From Faecalicatena orotica (GTDB taxonomy: Bacteria; Bacillota; Clostridia; Lachnospirales; Lachnospiraceae), in contig NZ_QGDL01000001.1 in assembly GCF_003149245.1 (NCBI RefSeq), positions 828,982 through 892,981 on the forward strand: a DNA stretch of 64,000 bases, read 5' to 3'. A program made the position numbers and the translations under genes. How positions within the stretch are numbered: the first letter of the stretch is position 1; each line of letters starts with the position of its first letter. Shown in pieces: positions 26,289 through 35,169 of the stretch. The notes under the pieces were generated by a model that was not told the origin of the DNA, ran no database searches, and worked only from the letters and a program-made list of their open reading frames with translations.

Positions 26289-28373
26289 ATGAATGAGCAA
26301 CAGAAACCATCAAAAGACAAAGAGATAGCAAAAGACCCGGTCCCCTTTCCTGATGAAGTCATTCATCTGGAAGAGACCATGCAGAAACTGGATACCGCGC
26401 TTAAAAGAGCCGAAGAGGATGTCAGCCGGATTGACACGGAATACAGGGATTCCAAAAGGTATATGGCGGAATACAGAGGGGAAATCGACCCTCATGAAAT
26501 GTTTCAAAACGAACTGCTTCTCAGGCAGACAGACCGTACAGGTGCCTTTGCCGTGAGTGTCCGGGACAGGCTGGCAAAGTTGAAGAAATCCCCTTATTTT
26601 GCAAGGATCGATTTTCAGGAGGAATCAAAAGAAGCCGACCGGTTATATATCGGACGTTTTACATTCAGATTTGAAGAGGAAATGCTAGTCATTGACTGGC
26701 GCGCGCCCGCTGCCGGCATGTTTTATGATTATGAACCGGGACCGGCGGGTTATGACGCACCAACGGGCAGGATTGACGGGAAACTTATCCGGAAAAGGCA
26801 GTTTAAAATCAAGGACGGCATTATGGAATACGCGCTGGAAAGTGCCTCCCATATACAGGATGACATTTTACAGCGGGAGCTTTCCCATACTTCGGATGAA
26901 AGAATGAAGTCCATCATCTCGACCATTCAGAAGGAGCAAAACCAGATTATCCGCAGTGAAAATACAGGAACAATGATTATACAGGGAGCGGCGGGTTCCG
27001 GAAAGACTTCTGTCGCCCTGCACCGGATTGCCTTCCTGCTCTATCGGTTCAGGAACCAGCTGAATTCCCAAAATGTCGCCATCATCTCCCCAAATAAAGT
27101 ATTCGGAGACTATATCTCCGGCGTCATCCCTGAACTTGGGGAGGAACCGGTCTATGAGCTAAGTTTCCCGGATATTGCGGAAATCCAGCTTCAAAATACA
27201 CTCCGTTTCGAGCCGGATAAGGACCCGCTGGAATCGGAAGACAGGGCGTGGGCACAGCGGGTACTGTTCAAATCTACTGCCGGTTTTGTCCGGTTGATGA
27301 ATACATTTATGGAGACACTGCCCGAGAGGATATTTTCGCCTGCGGATTACACATTTGGCAGGTTTAACGCGGACAAAAGCTGGATACAGAAGCGTTTTCT
27401 GGCATACAAAGCATACCCGGTTAAACAGAGACTTGCAATGACGGCAGAGGATATCCGCAGCCATTTTGAATCCGGCAACATCATGGGAGACCCCCTGCCT
27501 GGAAAAAGACAGATTCTGAAAGCACTCACTTCCATGCTCACAGTTAAAACACCGATTTCTCTATATCAATATTTTTATAAAAGCATAGGGAAACCCGAAC
27601 TCCTGTGCCTGCCGGCAAAAAAGACGCTGGAATGGGCCGATGTCTTCCCGTTCCTGTATCTGAACTCAGAATTTGAAGGGTTAAAAGAAAGTCGGAGCAC
27701 AAAGCATCTGGTTATCGATGAAATGCAGGACTACACCCCCATACAGTATGCCGTGATCAACAAAATCTTCCCATGCCGGAAAACCATTCTCGGGGACTTC
27801 GGCCAGCTTCTGAATCCAAACCACTCTCACACTCTAAATGACCTGTTGGACCTTTATACAGATGCCCGGTTTACAGAGCTGAAAAAAAGCTATCGTTCTA
27901 CATACGAGATTATCACTTTTGCAAAGCGCATCCTAAACACGGACTCACCTGAACCGATTGAACGTCACGGAGATGCACCGGACGTTATTTACTGCGGCAG
28001 TAAAGAGGAAGAGCTTAGGGAAATTTCAAAGGCCATTCAGGATTTTTACCACAGCGGACATACATCAATGGGTATCATACTGAAAACGAACAGAGATGCC
28101 AGAGAGCTTTTTGATATGCTGCCGCCGAAACCGGAAGTTCACCTGATCACGCCGGAAAGCAGCTGTTTTCAGAACGGTGTGTCCGTCATATCTGTTCAGA
28201 TGTCGAAGGGGCTGGAATTCGACGAGGTAATCATTCCTGATACAGACCAGTCCCGCTATTTCACGGACTATGACAGGAATCTCCTTTATATAGCCTGTAC
28301 CCGGGCGATGCACCGGCTGACACTGCTGTACACAAAAGAGCTCTCAGCTCTGATTCCCGACAAAACCGCATAA
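26289..28373 (+). CDS. helD: HelD-like superfamily 1 helicase
   Basis: UvrD/Rep-type ATPase of the HelD group, 694 residues. In Bacillus, HelD releases stalled RNA polymerase (family knowledge). Residues 20-110 form a charged, probably coiled-coil N-arm. Walker A is GAAGSGKTS near 231; Walker B is VIDEMQD near 476; motifs IV-VI include SYRSTYE and MSKGLEFDEV near 640, then ACTRAM. RBS CAAGGAG. Monocistronic and followed by a GC-rich stem. Confidence 0.9.
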   Translation: MNEQQKPSKDKEIAKDPVPFPDEVIHLEETMQKLDTALKRAEEDVSRIDTEYRDSKRYMAEYRGEIDPHEMFQNELLLRQTDRTGAFAVSVRDRLAKLKKSPYFARIDFQEESKEADRLYIGRFTFRFEEEMLVIDWRAPAAGMFYDYEPGPAGYDAPTGRIDGKLIRKRQFKIKDGIMEYALESASHIQDDILQRELSHTSDERMKSIISTIQKEQNQIIRSENTGTMIIQGAAGSGKTSVALHRIAFLLYRFRNQLNSQNVAIISPNKVFGDYISGVIPELGEEPVYELSFPDIAEIQLQNTLRFEPDKDPLESEDRAWAQRVLFKSTAGFVRLMNTFMETLPERIFSPADYTFGRFNADKSWIQKRFLAYKAYPVKQRLAMTAEDIRSHFESGNIMGDPLPGKRQILKALTSMLTVKTPISLYQYFYKSIGKPELLCLPAKKTLEWADVFPFLYLNSEFEGLKESRSTKHLVIDEMQDYTPIQYAVINKIFPCRKTILGDFGQLLNPNHSHTLNDLLDLYTDARFTELKKSYRSTYEIITFAKRILNTDSPEPIERHGDAPDVIYCGSKEEELREISKAIQDFYHSGHTSMGIILKTNRDARELFDMLPPKPEVHLITPESSCFQNGVSVISVQMSKGLEFDEVIIPDTDQSRYFTDYDRNLLYIACTRAMHRLTLLYTKELSALIPDKTA

Positions 28374-28383
28374 CCTGAAACAC

Positions 28384-28437
28384 GGCAGGCGGCGCTTAAG
28401 CTCACAGAAAAGTCTGTAAACTGTAACGCCGCCTGTT
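28384..28437. terminator. Bidirectional terminator-like stem
   Basis: CAGGCGGCG (28391-28399 region) pairs with CGCCGCCTG near 28429, with flanking GAAAC/GTTTC extending the stem. It separates the convergent helicase and the unknown gene at 28489. The T-tract is poor, so confidence is moderate. Confidence 0.55.
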
Positions 28438-28488
28438 TCACTGTTACTGTTTTCCGCCTTGGTTTACGCAGTGACTGCCTCTGTCTGC

Positions 28489-29022
28489 TCATGTTGTCCT
28501 TCTGTGTTTCTTATGCTTCTTATATTCCTTCAGCTCATTACGCAGCATTTTCCGAAGCTCTTTTTTGCTCATCCCCTGTGCCGCCTTTGCATAAATCCGA
28601 AACTGTTCCTCCCCATTTTCCAGATCTGACACGATCTTTTCTGCGCTTATTCCCAATTCCATATGGTACTTCTCAAACATATACTTCGAATAGACGTTGC
28701 TGACTTCATACCCGCGTACCTCAAGGTCTTCTACGGCACAGCGGATCGCCGTAAGCTCCCGGTTCCCTCCCGTGACAGCCAGAAAGTACTGCCCCTTCTT
28801 ACTCATGATGATCCGCCAGATAATGTGTCTGACAGCATAGGGCACATTATCCTTATCGCTCTCAAAAACAAATCCCACCGCGGAATTTTCCTCATAAATC
28901 AGAGGGTACCCAATATATTCAGAAGCCGGTTTGCATAAGATTCCCTCATACTGTCCAAACAGCTTTGCATATTCCCTGCAGCTGCTCTTCGTGTCATCAT
29001 AATAGACCGTGCACCAGTTCAT
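28489..29022 (-). CDS. Unknown protein, possible flavodoxin-like fold
   Basis: I do not recognise this gene with certainty. The 177-residue product begins MNWCTVYYDD, and an N-terminal strand followed by an alternating pattern, plus SKKGQYFLAVTGG near 92, faintly resembles flavodoxin-like domains. The C-terminus (150-177) is very basic: KKELRKMLRNELKEYKKHKK. I start at 29022 because GGGAGAGG precedes it; the frame runs on to 29076. It has no clear operon partner. No membrane segment is visible. Confidence 0.7.
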   Translation of the reverse strand: MNWCTVYYDDTKSSCREYAKLFGQYEGILCKPASEYIGYPLIYEENSAVGFVFESDKDNVPYAVRHIIWRIIMSKKGQYFLAVTGGNRELTAIRCAVEDLEVRGYEVSNVYSKYMFEKYHMELGISAEKIVSDLENGEEQFRIYAKAAQGMSKKELRKMLRNELKEYKKHKKHRRTT

Positions 29023-29088
29023 AAATCCTCTCCCTTCATTACTCCTTTTATAATATATGAGAAGAAATATCCGCACATTCTAATATAA

Positions 29089-29838
29089 TCACAGTTCTGT
29101 GAATAAAATATCAAGCATAACCAACGTTGAAATCTGTAATGAACCTACATAATTATAACCGATGCAATCTATTGTTGGAAATTCTATTATTTCAGAGCAC
29201 AAGTTTTTATAATTTCCAGTATTACCTCCGGTAAATAGTACAGTCTTTGCCTTTTTATAGTTTGCCTCTTGAAGCAATCTAAACACATCTTGATCGTTCC
29301 CCTCAAAATCAAATGCAATTACCATAGCCGTTTTATCCAAGCGGGCTATTTGCGTTTTAATCATATCTGTACCTGTAAGCATAACCACATTGTACCCTTC
29401 CTGCATGAAACGCAGGGCGGTTTCCTTTACAGAAAACTCAGAGCTCTCTTTTCCACAAACTAAGACTCTTTCAGAACATTTGATCTTTTTTAGAATTTGC
29501 CCCAATTTTTTATTATCAATATTACTGCATATCTCGATTAATAATTCTTGGTATACACGGCAAATTTTGTAGGTATTCTGGTTCGCAGTTTCTCCATAAT
29601 TTCTAAAAGCTGCTTCATATTGATATCTTAATTCCTTATATCCATGATAGCCACACTTTTGTGCAAATCTAGAAAGTGATGCTTTTGATACATACAATTT
29701 GTTTGACACAGCTTTGGAGGAAAAATCTATTTTTTCCTGGTTATAAAGAAAGAAATCACCTATTTTTTCTTCTACTGATGTAAAGTTTTCATAATGTTCC
29801 TTAATATTCGACAGAACAGAGCTATAATAATATGCCAT
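29089..29838 (-). CDS. MurR/RpiR-family regulator (second copy)
   Basis: Sugar-phosphate-sensing repressor or activator, 249 residues. Residues 5-80 are the RpiR helix-turn-helix (VSNKLYVSKASLSRFAQKCGYHGYKEL). Residues 105-240 are a SIS domain (ERVLVCGKESSE; VLFTGGNTGN). Last gene of the AT-rich PTS operon, 13 bases after the isomerase. Its RBS is weak. Its partner at 35170 lies at the other end of the operon, so the locus has two regulators of one family, probably for different ligands or steps. Confidence 0.9.
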   Translation of the reverse strand: MAYYYSSVLSNIKEHYENFTSVEEKIGDFFLYNQEKIDFSSKAVSNKLYVSKASLSRFAQKCGYHGYKELRYQYEAAFRNYGETANQNTYKICRVYQELLIEICSNIDNKKLGQILKKIKCSERVLVCGKESSEFSVKETALRFMQEGYNVVMLTGTDMIKTQIARLDKTAMVIAFDFEGNDQDVFRLLQEANYKKAKTVLFTGGNTGNYKNLCSEIIEFPTIDCIGYNYVGSLQISTLVMLDILFTEL

Positions 29839-29851
29839 TTTATCACTCTTT

Positions 29852-30679
29852 CTATAAATATCTCATTAAAATTTCCTTGCTTTTAACCAGCTCATCATAC
29901 GTACTATGATACAACTCCATCATACAAATCCCCTGATAGTTAACATCCTTTAATGCCTTACAAAAACTCCTCCAGTCAATCGTTCCGGCCCCTACTGCAA
30001 GATGTTCATCTTTTGAACCATGATTGTCATGAAGATGGAGATGTCTTAACCATTTATTGCACTTTAAAATTTCATCTGACACATTATGACTTGTGAGATA
30101 TCCATGCCCGGTATCATATACAATATAAAGATTTTTCTCATCTACATCCCTGATATAACGTTGTAATTGTTCTGCATTTTGTATTAACATATTATCCGTT
30201 AAATTTTCTGTGTAGACTAAAATATTATACTTTGCTGCAATTTGACATGCTTTTTTCATTGTCTCCACCGAAAGTTTCCACATTTTTTCATATACTTCTG
30301 TGTGTGTCTGCCTTGATCCATCCTTATGCCTTATAGAAATATGCATCAACTTTCTGCTTCCACAATGCATTATTATTTCATGTCCGTTGAATGCTTTAAT
30401 ATATTTACAGCAATTTTCAAACTCATCCAAAATAGCATTTTGCAATATTATATTTTCTTCCGACAGATTAAAATCAGAAATATGTACCAGTACTTTGGTT
30501 TTATACATATCAACTAATTCGAAGATTGCCTGATTATATGAAGTAGTATCAATATGCCGCATATGCTCTGAGTATGTCACCTCAATAGCCTGAAATTCAT
30601 TCGTTTTAAGCAGCAGCTTTCCCAACTCCAGAATTTCATTTCTGCTATGACGCATGCTTATATTAAAACCATAATTCAT
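29852..30679 (-). CDS. TIM-barrel sugar-phosphate isomerase/epimerase (copy 2)
   Basis: Xylose-isomerase-like TIM barrel, 275 residues. Metal ligands are suggested by IVYTENLTD near 155, VYDTGHGYLTS near 185 and HLHDNHGSKDEH near 214, the typical Glu/Asp/His pattern of this superfamily. The ATG overlaps the HAD gene stop as ATGA. Together with the related gene at 31729 it implies two isomerisation or epimerisation steps after PTS uptake; the substrate is not known. Confidence 0.88.
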   Translation of the reverse strand: MNYGFNISMRHSRNEILELGKLLLKTNEFQAIEVTYSEHMRHIDTTSYNQAIFELVDMYKTKVLVHISDFNLSEENIILQNAILDEFENCCKYIKAFNGHEIIMHCGSRKLMHISIRHKDGSRQTHTEVYEKMWKLSVETMKKACQIAAKYNILVYTENLTDNMLIQNAEQLQRYIRDVDEKNLYIVYDTGHGYLTSHNVSDEILKCNKWLRHLHLHDNHGSKDEHLAVGAGTIDWRSFCKALKDVNYQGICMMELYHSTYDELVKSKEILMRYL

Positions 30680-31293
30680 TCCAAATTCAGCTCCTTAAAC
30701 AATTCTGTTTTTACTGTAATAATATTGGTAAATACAATCCCTTTCATCCCAAGTTGAATTCCTTTGTCGATATTCTCTTTTTTATCGTCTATAAAGATAC
30801 CTTCTCCGGGATCTAAATGATATTTTTCAAAAAGAGCTAAATATATCTTTGAATCAGGTTTATTGGAGTGAACCTCATAAGAAAATACACTGCCGTCAAT
30901 AAGTTCGAAATCTTTAAACTTATCAAATATTTGTTCTTTCCATTCCTTCCCCATCGTAGATAGAATATATACTGGAATTTTATATTCTTTCAATTCTTTA
31001 AGCATCTCCCAGCTTTCATCCATATAAGTGGTAAGTTCCTCCCAATGATTGACTGTTCTTTTTATTTCCTTTATATGGCTTGGGAATCGCTTACCATATA
31101 TACCAATCAGTTCTTCATTGGTGTACATCCCTTTTTCATACTCTGCAAACTCTGGCTGATGGAATACTTCACTAACGAGTTGTTCCGCAGTATCTTTCTC
31201 ATAAATCTGTTGTAAATACTCTCTGTGTGTCGCTTTTAAAAGAACATTTCCAATATCAAATACAACATACTTTGTCTGTGAATTATTATTCAT
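30676..31293 (-). CDS. HAD-superfamily hydrolase
   Basis: Probable sugar-phosphate phosphatase or phosphoglucomutase-like enzyme, 205 residues. Motif I is VVFDIGNVLL, with the nucleophile Asp; the +2 residue is Gly-Asn rather than Asp, resembling YihX/haloacid-type members. Motif II is in YILSTMGKE near 110, and motif IV GIFIDDKKENI near 167. I start at 31293, overlapping the IIA stop by 8 bases (ATGAATAA); an ATG at 31302 is also in frame. Ends in an ATGA overlap with the next gene. Confidence 0.86.
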   Translation of the reverse strand: MNNNSQTKYVVFDIGNVLLKATHREYLQQIYEKDTAEQLVSEVFHQPEFAEYEKGMYTNEELIGIYGKRFPSHIKEIKRTVNHWEELTTYMDESWEMLKELKEYKIPVYILSTMGKEWKEQIFDKFKDFELIDGSVFSYEVHSNKPDSKIYLALFEKYHLDPGEGIFIDDKKENIDKGIQLGMKGIVFTNIITVKTELFKELNLE

Positions 31294-31702
31294 CGTCCCC
31301 ATTCTGTCGTTCCGCTTTTCCGCTCCTTATTCCATCAATCCCGGCTTTTTTTACAGTTTCTGCAAGGCTTAATAAATCCATTGTTCCTTTTGACATAAGC
31401 GCTTCTACCAGCATGGGCAGGTTTAGACCTGTTACGATTTCTGCTGCATGACTTTTCTGTGCTATCATGAACGAGGCATTAAAAGGCGTGCCGCCGAACA
31501 AGTCAACCAAAAATAAAACACCATCCTCCGAATTCAGTTCTCCAACTGCTTCTTCAAGTTTTATCTTTAGCATCTGTCCGTCCTCATTCTCAAAAAATGG
31601 CACCGCCTTAACGTTTTCTTGTTTTCCAAAGATCATTTCTGCAGAATCAAGTAATGACTGGGCTGCCTCCTTATGTGTAACTGCTATAACTCCTATACTC
31701 AT
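31286..31702 (-). CDS. PTS mannose/fructose-family EIIA
   Basis: Phosphocarrier domain of a mannose-type PTS, 138 residues. The phosphorylated His is H10 in VIAVTHKEAAQ, and LVDLFGGTPFNAS near 66 is a family signature. Here IIA is a separate protein, placed after an isomerase instead of fused to IIB as in ManX. RBS AAGGAG. It transfers phosphate from HPr to the IIB encoded at 32658. Confidence 0.94.
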   Translation of the reverse strand: MSIGVIAVTHKEAAQSLLDSAEMIFGKQENVKAVPFFENEDGQMLKIKLEEAVGELNSEDGVLFLVDLFGGTPFNASFMIAQKSHAAEIVTGLNLPMLVEALMSKGTMDLLSLAETVKKAGIDGIRSGKAERQNGDDE

Positions 31703-31728
31703 TCGATTGCTCCTTCATCTAACATATC

Positions 31729-32649
31729 CTACTTCCAATCCGACGTAAAGTACCCATTTTCCTGAATTTTTTCTAGGCTTTCCCAGAACATAATAGAATT
31801 TTTTATTCCCACGACCCGGTCTACATAAGGCCATCTAAAGAATTCATACGTTGCTGTCCCTTGATAACCAATGTCCTTTAAAGCCCTGATGATACTAATC
31901 CATTCTAAATTGCCGAAGCCTATAGGCAAATGTTGATCTTCCTTTCCATTATTGTCATGTAAATGTACTTCAAATAGTTTACTACCCATTCTCCTGATGG
32001 TCTCCGGTATATCCACATGATCAAGATTGGCATGCCCACTGTCCAAGCAATATCCGACATTGTCTAAGGCAACTCCTTCAACCAGGCCAATTAATTCTTC
32101 TACATTGCTATAAAAACGACCCTGGAATAAATTTTCAACAGCTATTTTTATATCATATTTGGCTGCTAATTTTCCAAAATGGCGAAGATTCTCAATTAGC
32201 ATGGCATGAGTTTTTTCTCTCCCCCATTTATCAACAGCTTTTTGATGAGCTATTTTGTTGCATTTAAAGCCCCCTTCACCATATGTTCCCGGATGAACCA
32301 CAATACTGCCTGGTTTACAATCCGCAAAAATCTTCAGTGTTCTTTCCATATAAAATCTTACTTTATTTTGTGATTCGTCATAACAATCCAGTACTGATCC
32401 GACAAAATGAAACGATGACATTTTGATATCCATTTCTTTCATTCGCCGCGATAATATTTTTGCAAATAGGATATCGTCTTCATCAGACTGGGGATAAACG
32501 TCGTCATTGCACCAAGTATTAAAATATTTAATTCCAAGTGATTTCATTAATGTAAATGCTTCTAATGCCCGTTTTTCAGAAAACATTTTATTTCCATTTA
32601 CTTCTTCTTTAAAATCAAAATGTAATGAGATATCAAATTGTGTTTTCAT
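31729..32649 (-). CDS. TIM-barrel sugar-phosphate isomerase/epimerase (copy 1)
   Basis: Xylose-isomerase-like TIM barrel, 306 residues, related to the gene at 29852. Motifs: SSFHFVGSV near 78, IVVHPGTYGEG near 116, IAVENLF near 170, CLDSGHANLDHV near 205 and HLHDNNGKEDQHLP near 230, giving the expected metal ligands. It lies between IIB and IIA, so it is probably part of catabolism of the imported sugar phosphate. Confidence 0.9.
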   Translation of the reverse strand: MKTQFDISLHFDFKEEVNGNKMFSEKRALEAFTLMKSLGIKYFNTWCNDDVYPQSDEDDILFAKILSRRMKEMDIKMSSFHFVGSVLDCYDESQNKVRFYMERTLKIFADCKPGSIVVHPGTYGEGGFKCNKIAHQKAVDKWGREKTHAMLIENLRHFGKLAAKYDIKIAVENLFQGRFYSNVEELIGLVEGVALDNVGYCLDSGHANLDHVDIPETIRRMGSKLFEVHLHDNNGKEDQHLPIGFGNLEWISIIRALKDIGYQGTATYEFFRWPYVDRVVGIKNSIMFWESLEKIQENGYFTSDWK

Positions 32650-32657
32650 AGGGCCAC

Positions 32658-33140
32658 CTACAATAGATCTTTAATTTTTTTCGCTTTATCTTCAGGCGCC
32701 ATCTGCACAGTTATATCTACCCCTCTGCTTAACAATTCTTTAAAAATTTCTTCTTCCTCCTGTGTAATACTAATAGAAGAGGTTATTACCCTTGTATTAT
32801 CACGCGTAGCCATGTTACCAACATTAATTGCCTTAATATCAATACCATTATCCATAAGGTATTTTAAGTAATACGGCGTTTTAACTAACAGGAGTACCCT
32901 CTGATTTGCATATTTGCCCGTTTTGATATTTTCAAGTGCTTTCTCCTTGGCTAACAATGATGTAGCTACTCCGGCCGGTGCCACCATGCGGAGCAGCTCT
33001 TTCTGCATATCATCAACAGCAACCTCATCATCTATCACCATGATTCTGGATGCCTGTAAATAGCCTGTCCAGAATCCCGCAACCTGTCCGTGAATAAGTC
33101 TTGTATCAATTCTAATGTGCACAAAACCTTTTAACTCCAT
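32658..33140 (-). CDS. PTS mannose/fructose/sorbose-family EIIB
   Basis: Sugar-phosphorylating domain of the PTS, 160 residues. The active His is in RIDTRLIHGQV (H16 or so), followed by IMVIDDEVA and AMP-like MRMVAPAGV segments typical of the family. RBS GAGAGGG. It lies 61 bases after IID. Works with IIC and IID to couple uptake and phosphorylation. Confidence 0.95.
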   Translation of the reverse strand: MELKGFVHIRIDTRLIHGQVAGFWTGYLQASRIMVIDDEVAVDDMQKELLRMVAPAGVATSLLAKEKALENIKTGKYANQRVLLLVKTPYYLKYLMDNGIDIKAINVGNMATRDNTRVITSSISITQEEEEIFKELLSRGVDITVQMAPEDKAKKIKDLL

Positions 33141-33201
33141 TCTTTTATCCCTCTCTTTTTTGGTATAATCTGTTTTATATGAAACCTGCTTATTTTGAAA
33201 G

Positions 33202-34032
33202 CTATCCCATAATGTTTAATGCATTCAAAATCACGCATAGAGCCATAACAATGAAAATAACACGTGTAGAATTCATATTTTTACGCCCCAGCAGCCAATA
33301 AACAAAACAGACAATACCAACAGGAATGATGTTCGGCATCATTGGATCAAATATTTGTTCTTGAATATTAATAACATTTTCTCCAATCTGGGGCTGCAAA
33401 GTAACTGTTGCTTTTATTACTGAGGGGACTAATGCTCCAACTACAGTTATCCCCAGAATAGTAGCTGCATTTGTGATTTTCTTTAACGCTCCGCTAACTG
33501 TAGATACTGCTTTCTTTCCCTGCGCATATGCTAAATGTGTAAACCACCTTGCAAACCCTAATTTTACAAATCCAGCCAACAGCCACAGAATAACCCCGAT
33601 GGGGTTTCCTTCCAAAGCCATGTATGTAGCAATGGAACCAAGAATTGTATTAATAGTGACAGAAAAAAATGTGTCTCCGATACCCGCCAAAGGACCCATG
33701 AGTCCCGTTTTTAGTGCCGGAATCATATCCTTGGCTTTGTATCCCTGCTCTGCTTCAACTGCCATGTCAGCACCAATAACAAAACCTCCGGTCGTAACAT
33801 TCGTGTTGTAGTACTGTGAATGCAGCTTAACCATTTCTTTTAATTCAGCAGGATCCTTGTAATTTTTCTTTAAAAATGGCAGCATTGTACAGCAATATCC
33901 CAATCCCTGCATTGTCTCATAGTTCCATCCTGCCTGTGATCTCGTTATCCATCGAAACCAGGCTCTGTCAATATCCTTTTTTGTGATTTCAATTTCTTCC
34001 TGAGGCCGATTATTATCATTTGTATTATTCAT
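33202..34032 (-). CDS. PTS mannose-family EIID
   Basis: Membrane component, 276 residues. Family motifs: RSQAGWNYETMQGLGYCC near 35, NTNVTTGGFVIGADMA near 80, and GLMGPLAGIGDTFF near 108. Several membrane helices follow (about 125-275). I start at 34032 with AGGAGG 8 bases upstream; the frame is open to 34050, but the RBS lies inside that part. Its start overlaps the IIC stop by 8 bases. Confidence 0.94.
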   Translation of the reverse strand: MNNTNDNNRPQEEIEITKKDIDRAWFRWITRSQAGWNYETMQGLGYCCTMLPFLKKNYKDPAELKEMVKLHSQYYNTNVTTGGFVIGADMAVEAEQGYKAKDMIPALKTGLMGPLAGIGDTFFSVTINTILGSIATYMALEGNPIGVILWLLAGFVKLGFARWFTHLAYAQGKKAVSTVSGALKKITNAATILGITVVGALVPSVIKATVTLQPQIGENVINIQEQIFDPMMPNIIPVGIVCFVYWLLGRKNMNSTRVIFIVMALCVILNALNIMG

Positions 34033-34804
34033 CTTCATTACCTCCTGCATTCGCCTGAACTACTGCCGGCTCCCTTTCTGAATCCCTCTGATAAGTAACT
34101 ACTGCTATTACAATTCCGATCAAAGCTACCCCCAACATTGGCATGTTTACATAAGAGAACAATACAAATCCCAAAATTAAATATGGAAAATATTTCTTCA
34201 CTGGCATAAATTTAAGCAGCATCGATATACCTACTGCCGGTAAAACTACTCCTGCAAATTTAAGTCCGGAGAGCAGCCAGTCCGGCGATACATCCAAAAT
34301 GGCCTGTACAAATGAAGAGCCAAAGGTAAGGGCCAGAAAAACAGGAAGCCCACGGGATGCCCCCCAGCCGATCATACCGCAAAAATTGTATCTGTCTAAT
34401 AGATGATATTGCTCTTTCTCAATCGCTGCCTGAGCTTTCTTATTCCAGAAGATATTTACAGTCCTAGCTATGATATCCAGCTGTGTCAGCAAAAGACCTA
34501 TAGGAACTCCCAGGCCAATTGCAAAGTCAACATCTTTTCCAGCCACAATCGCCAGTGGAGTGGCAATAAGTGCTGCTGAAGTATAATCAGGAATCGTGGC
34601 CCCGCCAAAATTACTGACACCTAAAATCATCAATTGGAGTGTGGCCCCAATAATCAGCCCTGTTCCAAGATCCCCCATGACAAGGCCTGCAAAAGCGCCT
34701 GCCATCATAGGTTTATTCAATTCAAATTTCGTATTCAGTCCATCATATATACCAATGATAGAATACAAAGTTAATAATATAATTTGCCAAACCTGAATAT
34801 GCAT
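34025..34804 (-). CDS. PTS mannose/sorbose-family EIIC
   Basis: Channel-forming membrane component, 259 residues. Early motif GIYDGLNTKF near 18; MGDLGTGLIIGATLQLM near 42 and FGGATIPDYTSAALIATPLA near 65 are family signatures. About seven membrane helices. RBS TAGGAGG. First gene of the PTS operon. The final 16 residues are hydrophilic and acidic. Confidence 0.94.
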   Translation of the reverse strand: MHIQVWQIILLTLYSIIGIYDGLNTKFELNKPMMAGAFAGLVMGDLGTGLIIGATLQLMILGVSNFGGATIPDYTSAALIATPLAIVAGKDVDFAIGLGVPIGLLLTQLDIIARTVNIFWNKKAQAAIEKEQYHLLDRYNFCGMIGWGASRGLPVFLALTFGSSFVQAILDVSPDWLLSGLKFAGVVLPAVGISMLLKFMPVKKYFPYLILGFVLFSYVNMPMLGVALIGIVIAVVTYQRDSEREPAVVQANAGGNEDE

Positions 34805-35169
34805 AAATTCCTCCTACTCTTCCTTTTTGAATCCTTCATAATTTGAATTATTCAATTTTTAAACGACATTTTTATCCGCCCCTGCATACGAAACTCTGCA
34901 TATGAAAACTTGACAAATGTATCAAAAAGTGCTACATTTTGCTCTATAGCTATAAGTAAATAGTGTTTCCTGCTTATTGAGTCTTATAGCTGTACAGTTG
35001 GGCGGATCTGTTCCCAAACCTTTTCTTATCGGAAATAAAGATGTTATCTCTAAGGTGTTCATCCATGGGCCAACATGGTACTACAATTTTTAGAATAGTA
35101 TAAGTGATTAATCTACATCTTTTATAATGGTTACCAGAGGGCTTAAGAATCCGCCCAGTCTTTCATTTT
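34805..35169. other. 365-base AT-rich gap with possible RNA gene and repeated ATCCGCCC sites
   Basis: No gene between the RpiR regulator and PTS IIC. It holds a plus-strand promoter (34910-34938), an imperfect hairpin with arms 34945-34956 and 34983-34994 (TATAGCTATAAG/CTTATAGCTGTA), and three ATCCGCCC boxes: 34874-34881 and 35149-35156 forward, and 35000-35007 inverted. A weaker minus promoter for the PTS operon, TTGATA with 17 bases to TATGCA, overlaps the plus one. The boxes may be RpiR operators (inference). Confidence 0.5.
34910..34938 (+). promoter_or_regulatory. Consensus-like promoter pointing away from the PTS operon
   Basis: -35 TTGACA (34910-34915), 17-base spacer, -10 TACATT (34933-34938), on the plus strand. 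Nothing on the plus strand downstream is an open gene; the transcript would include the TATAGCTATAAG hairpin and run antisense into the regulator gene. It may drive a small RNA, or be chance in AT-rich DNA. Confidence 0.45.

Noticed and set aside
34805..35169. Sigma-54 (-24/-12) promoter for the mannose-type PTS
   Set aside because: No TGGCAC-N5-TTGC pattern and no LevR-type activator nearby; RpiR regulators are present instead.
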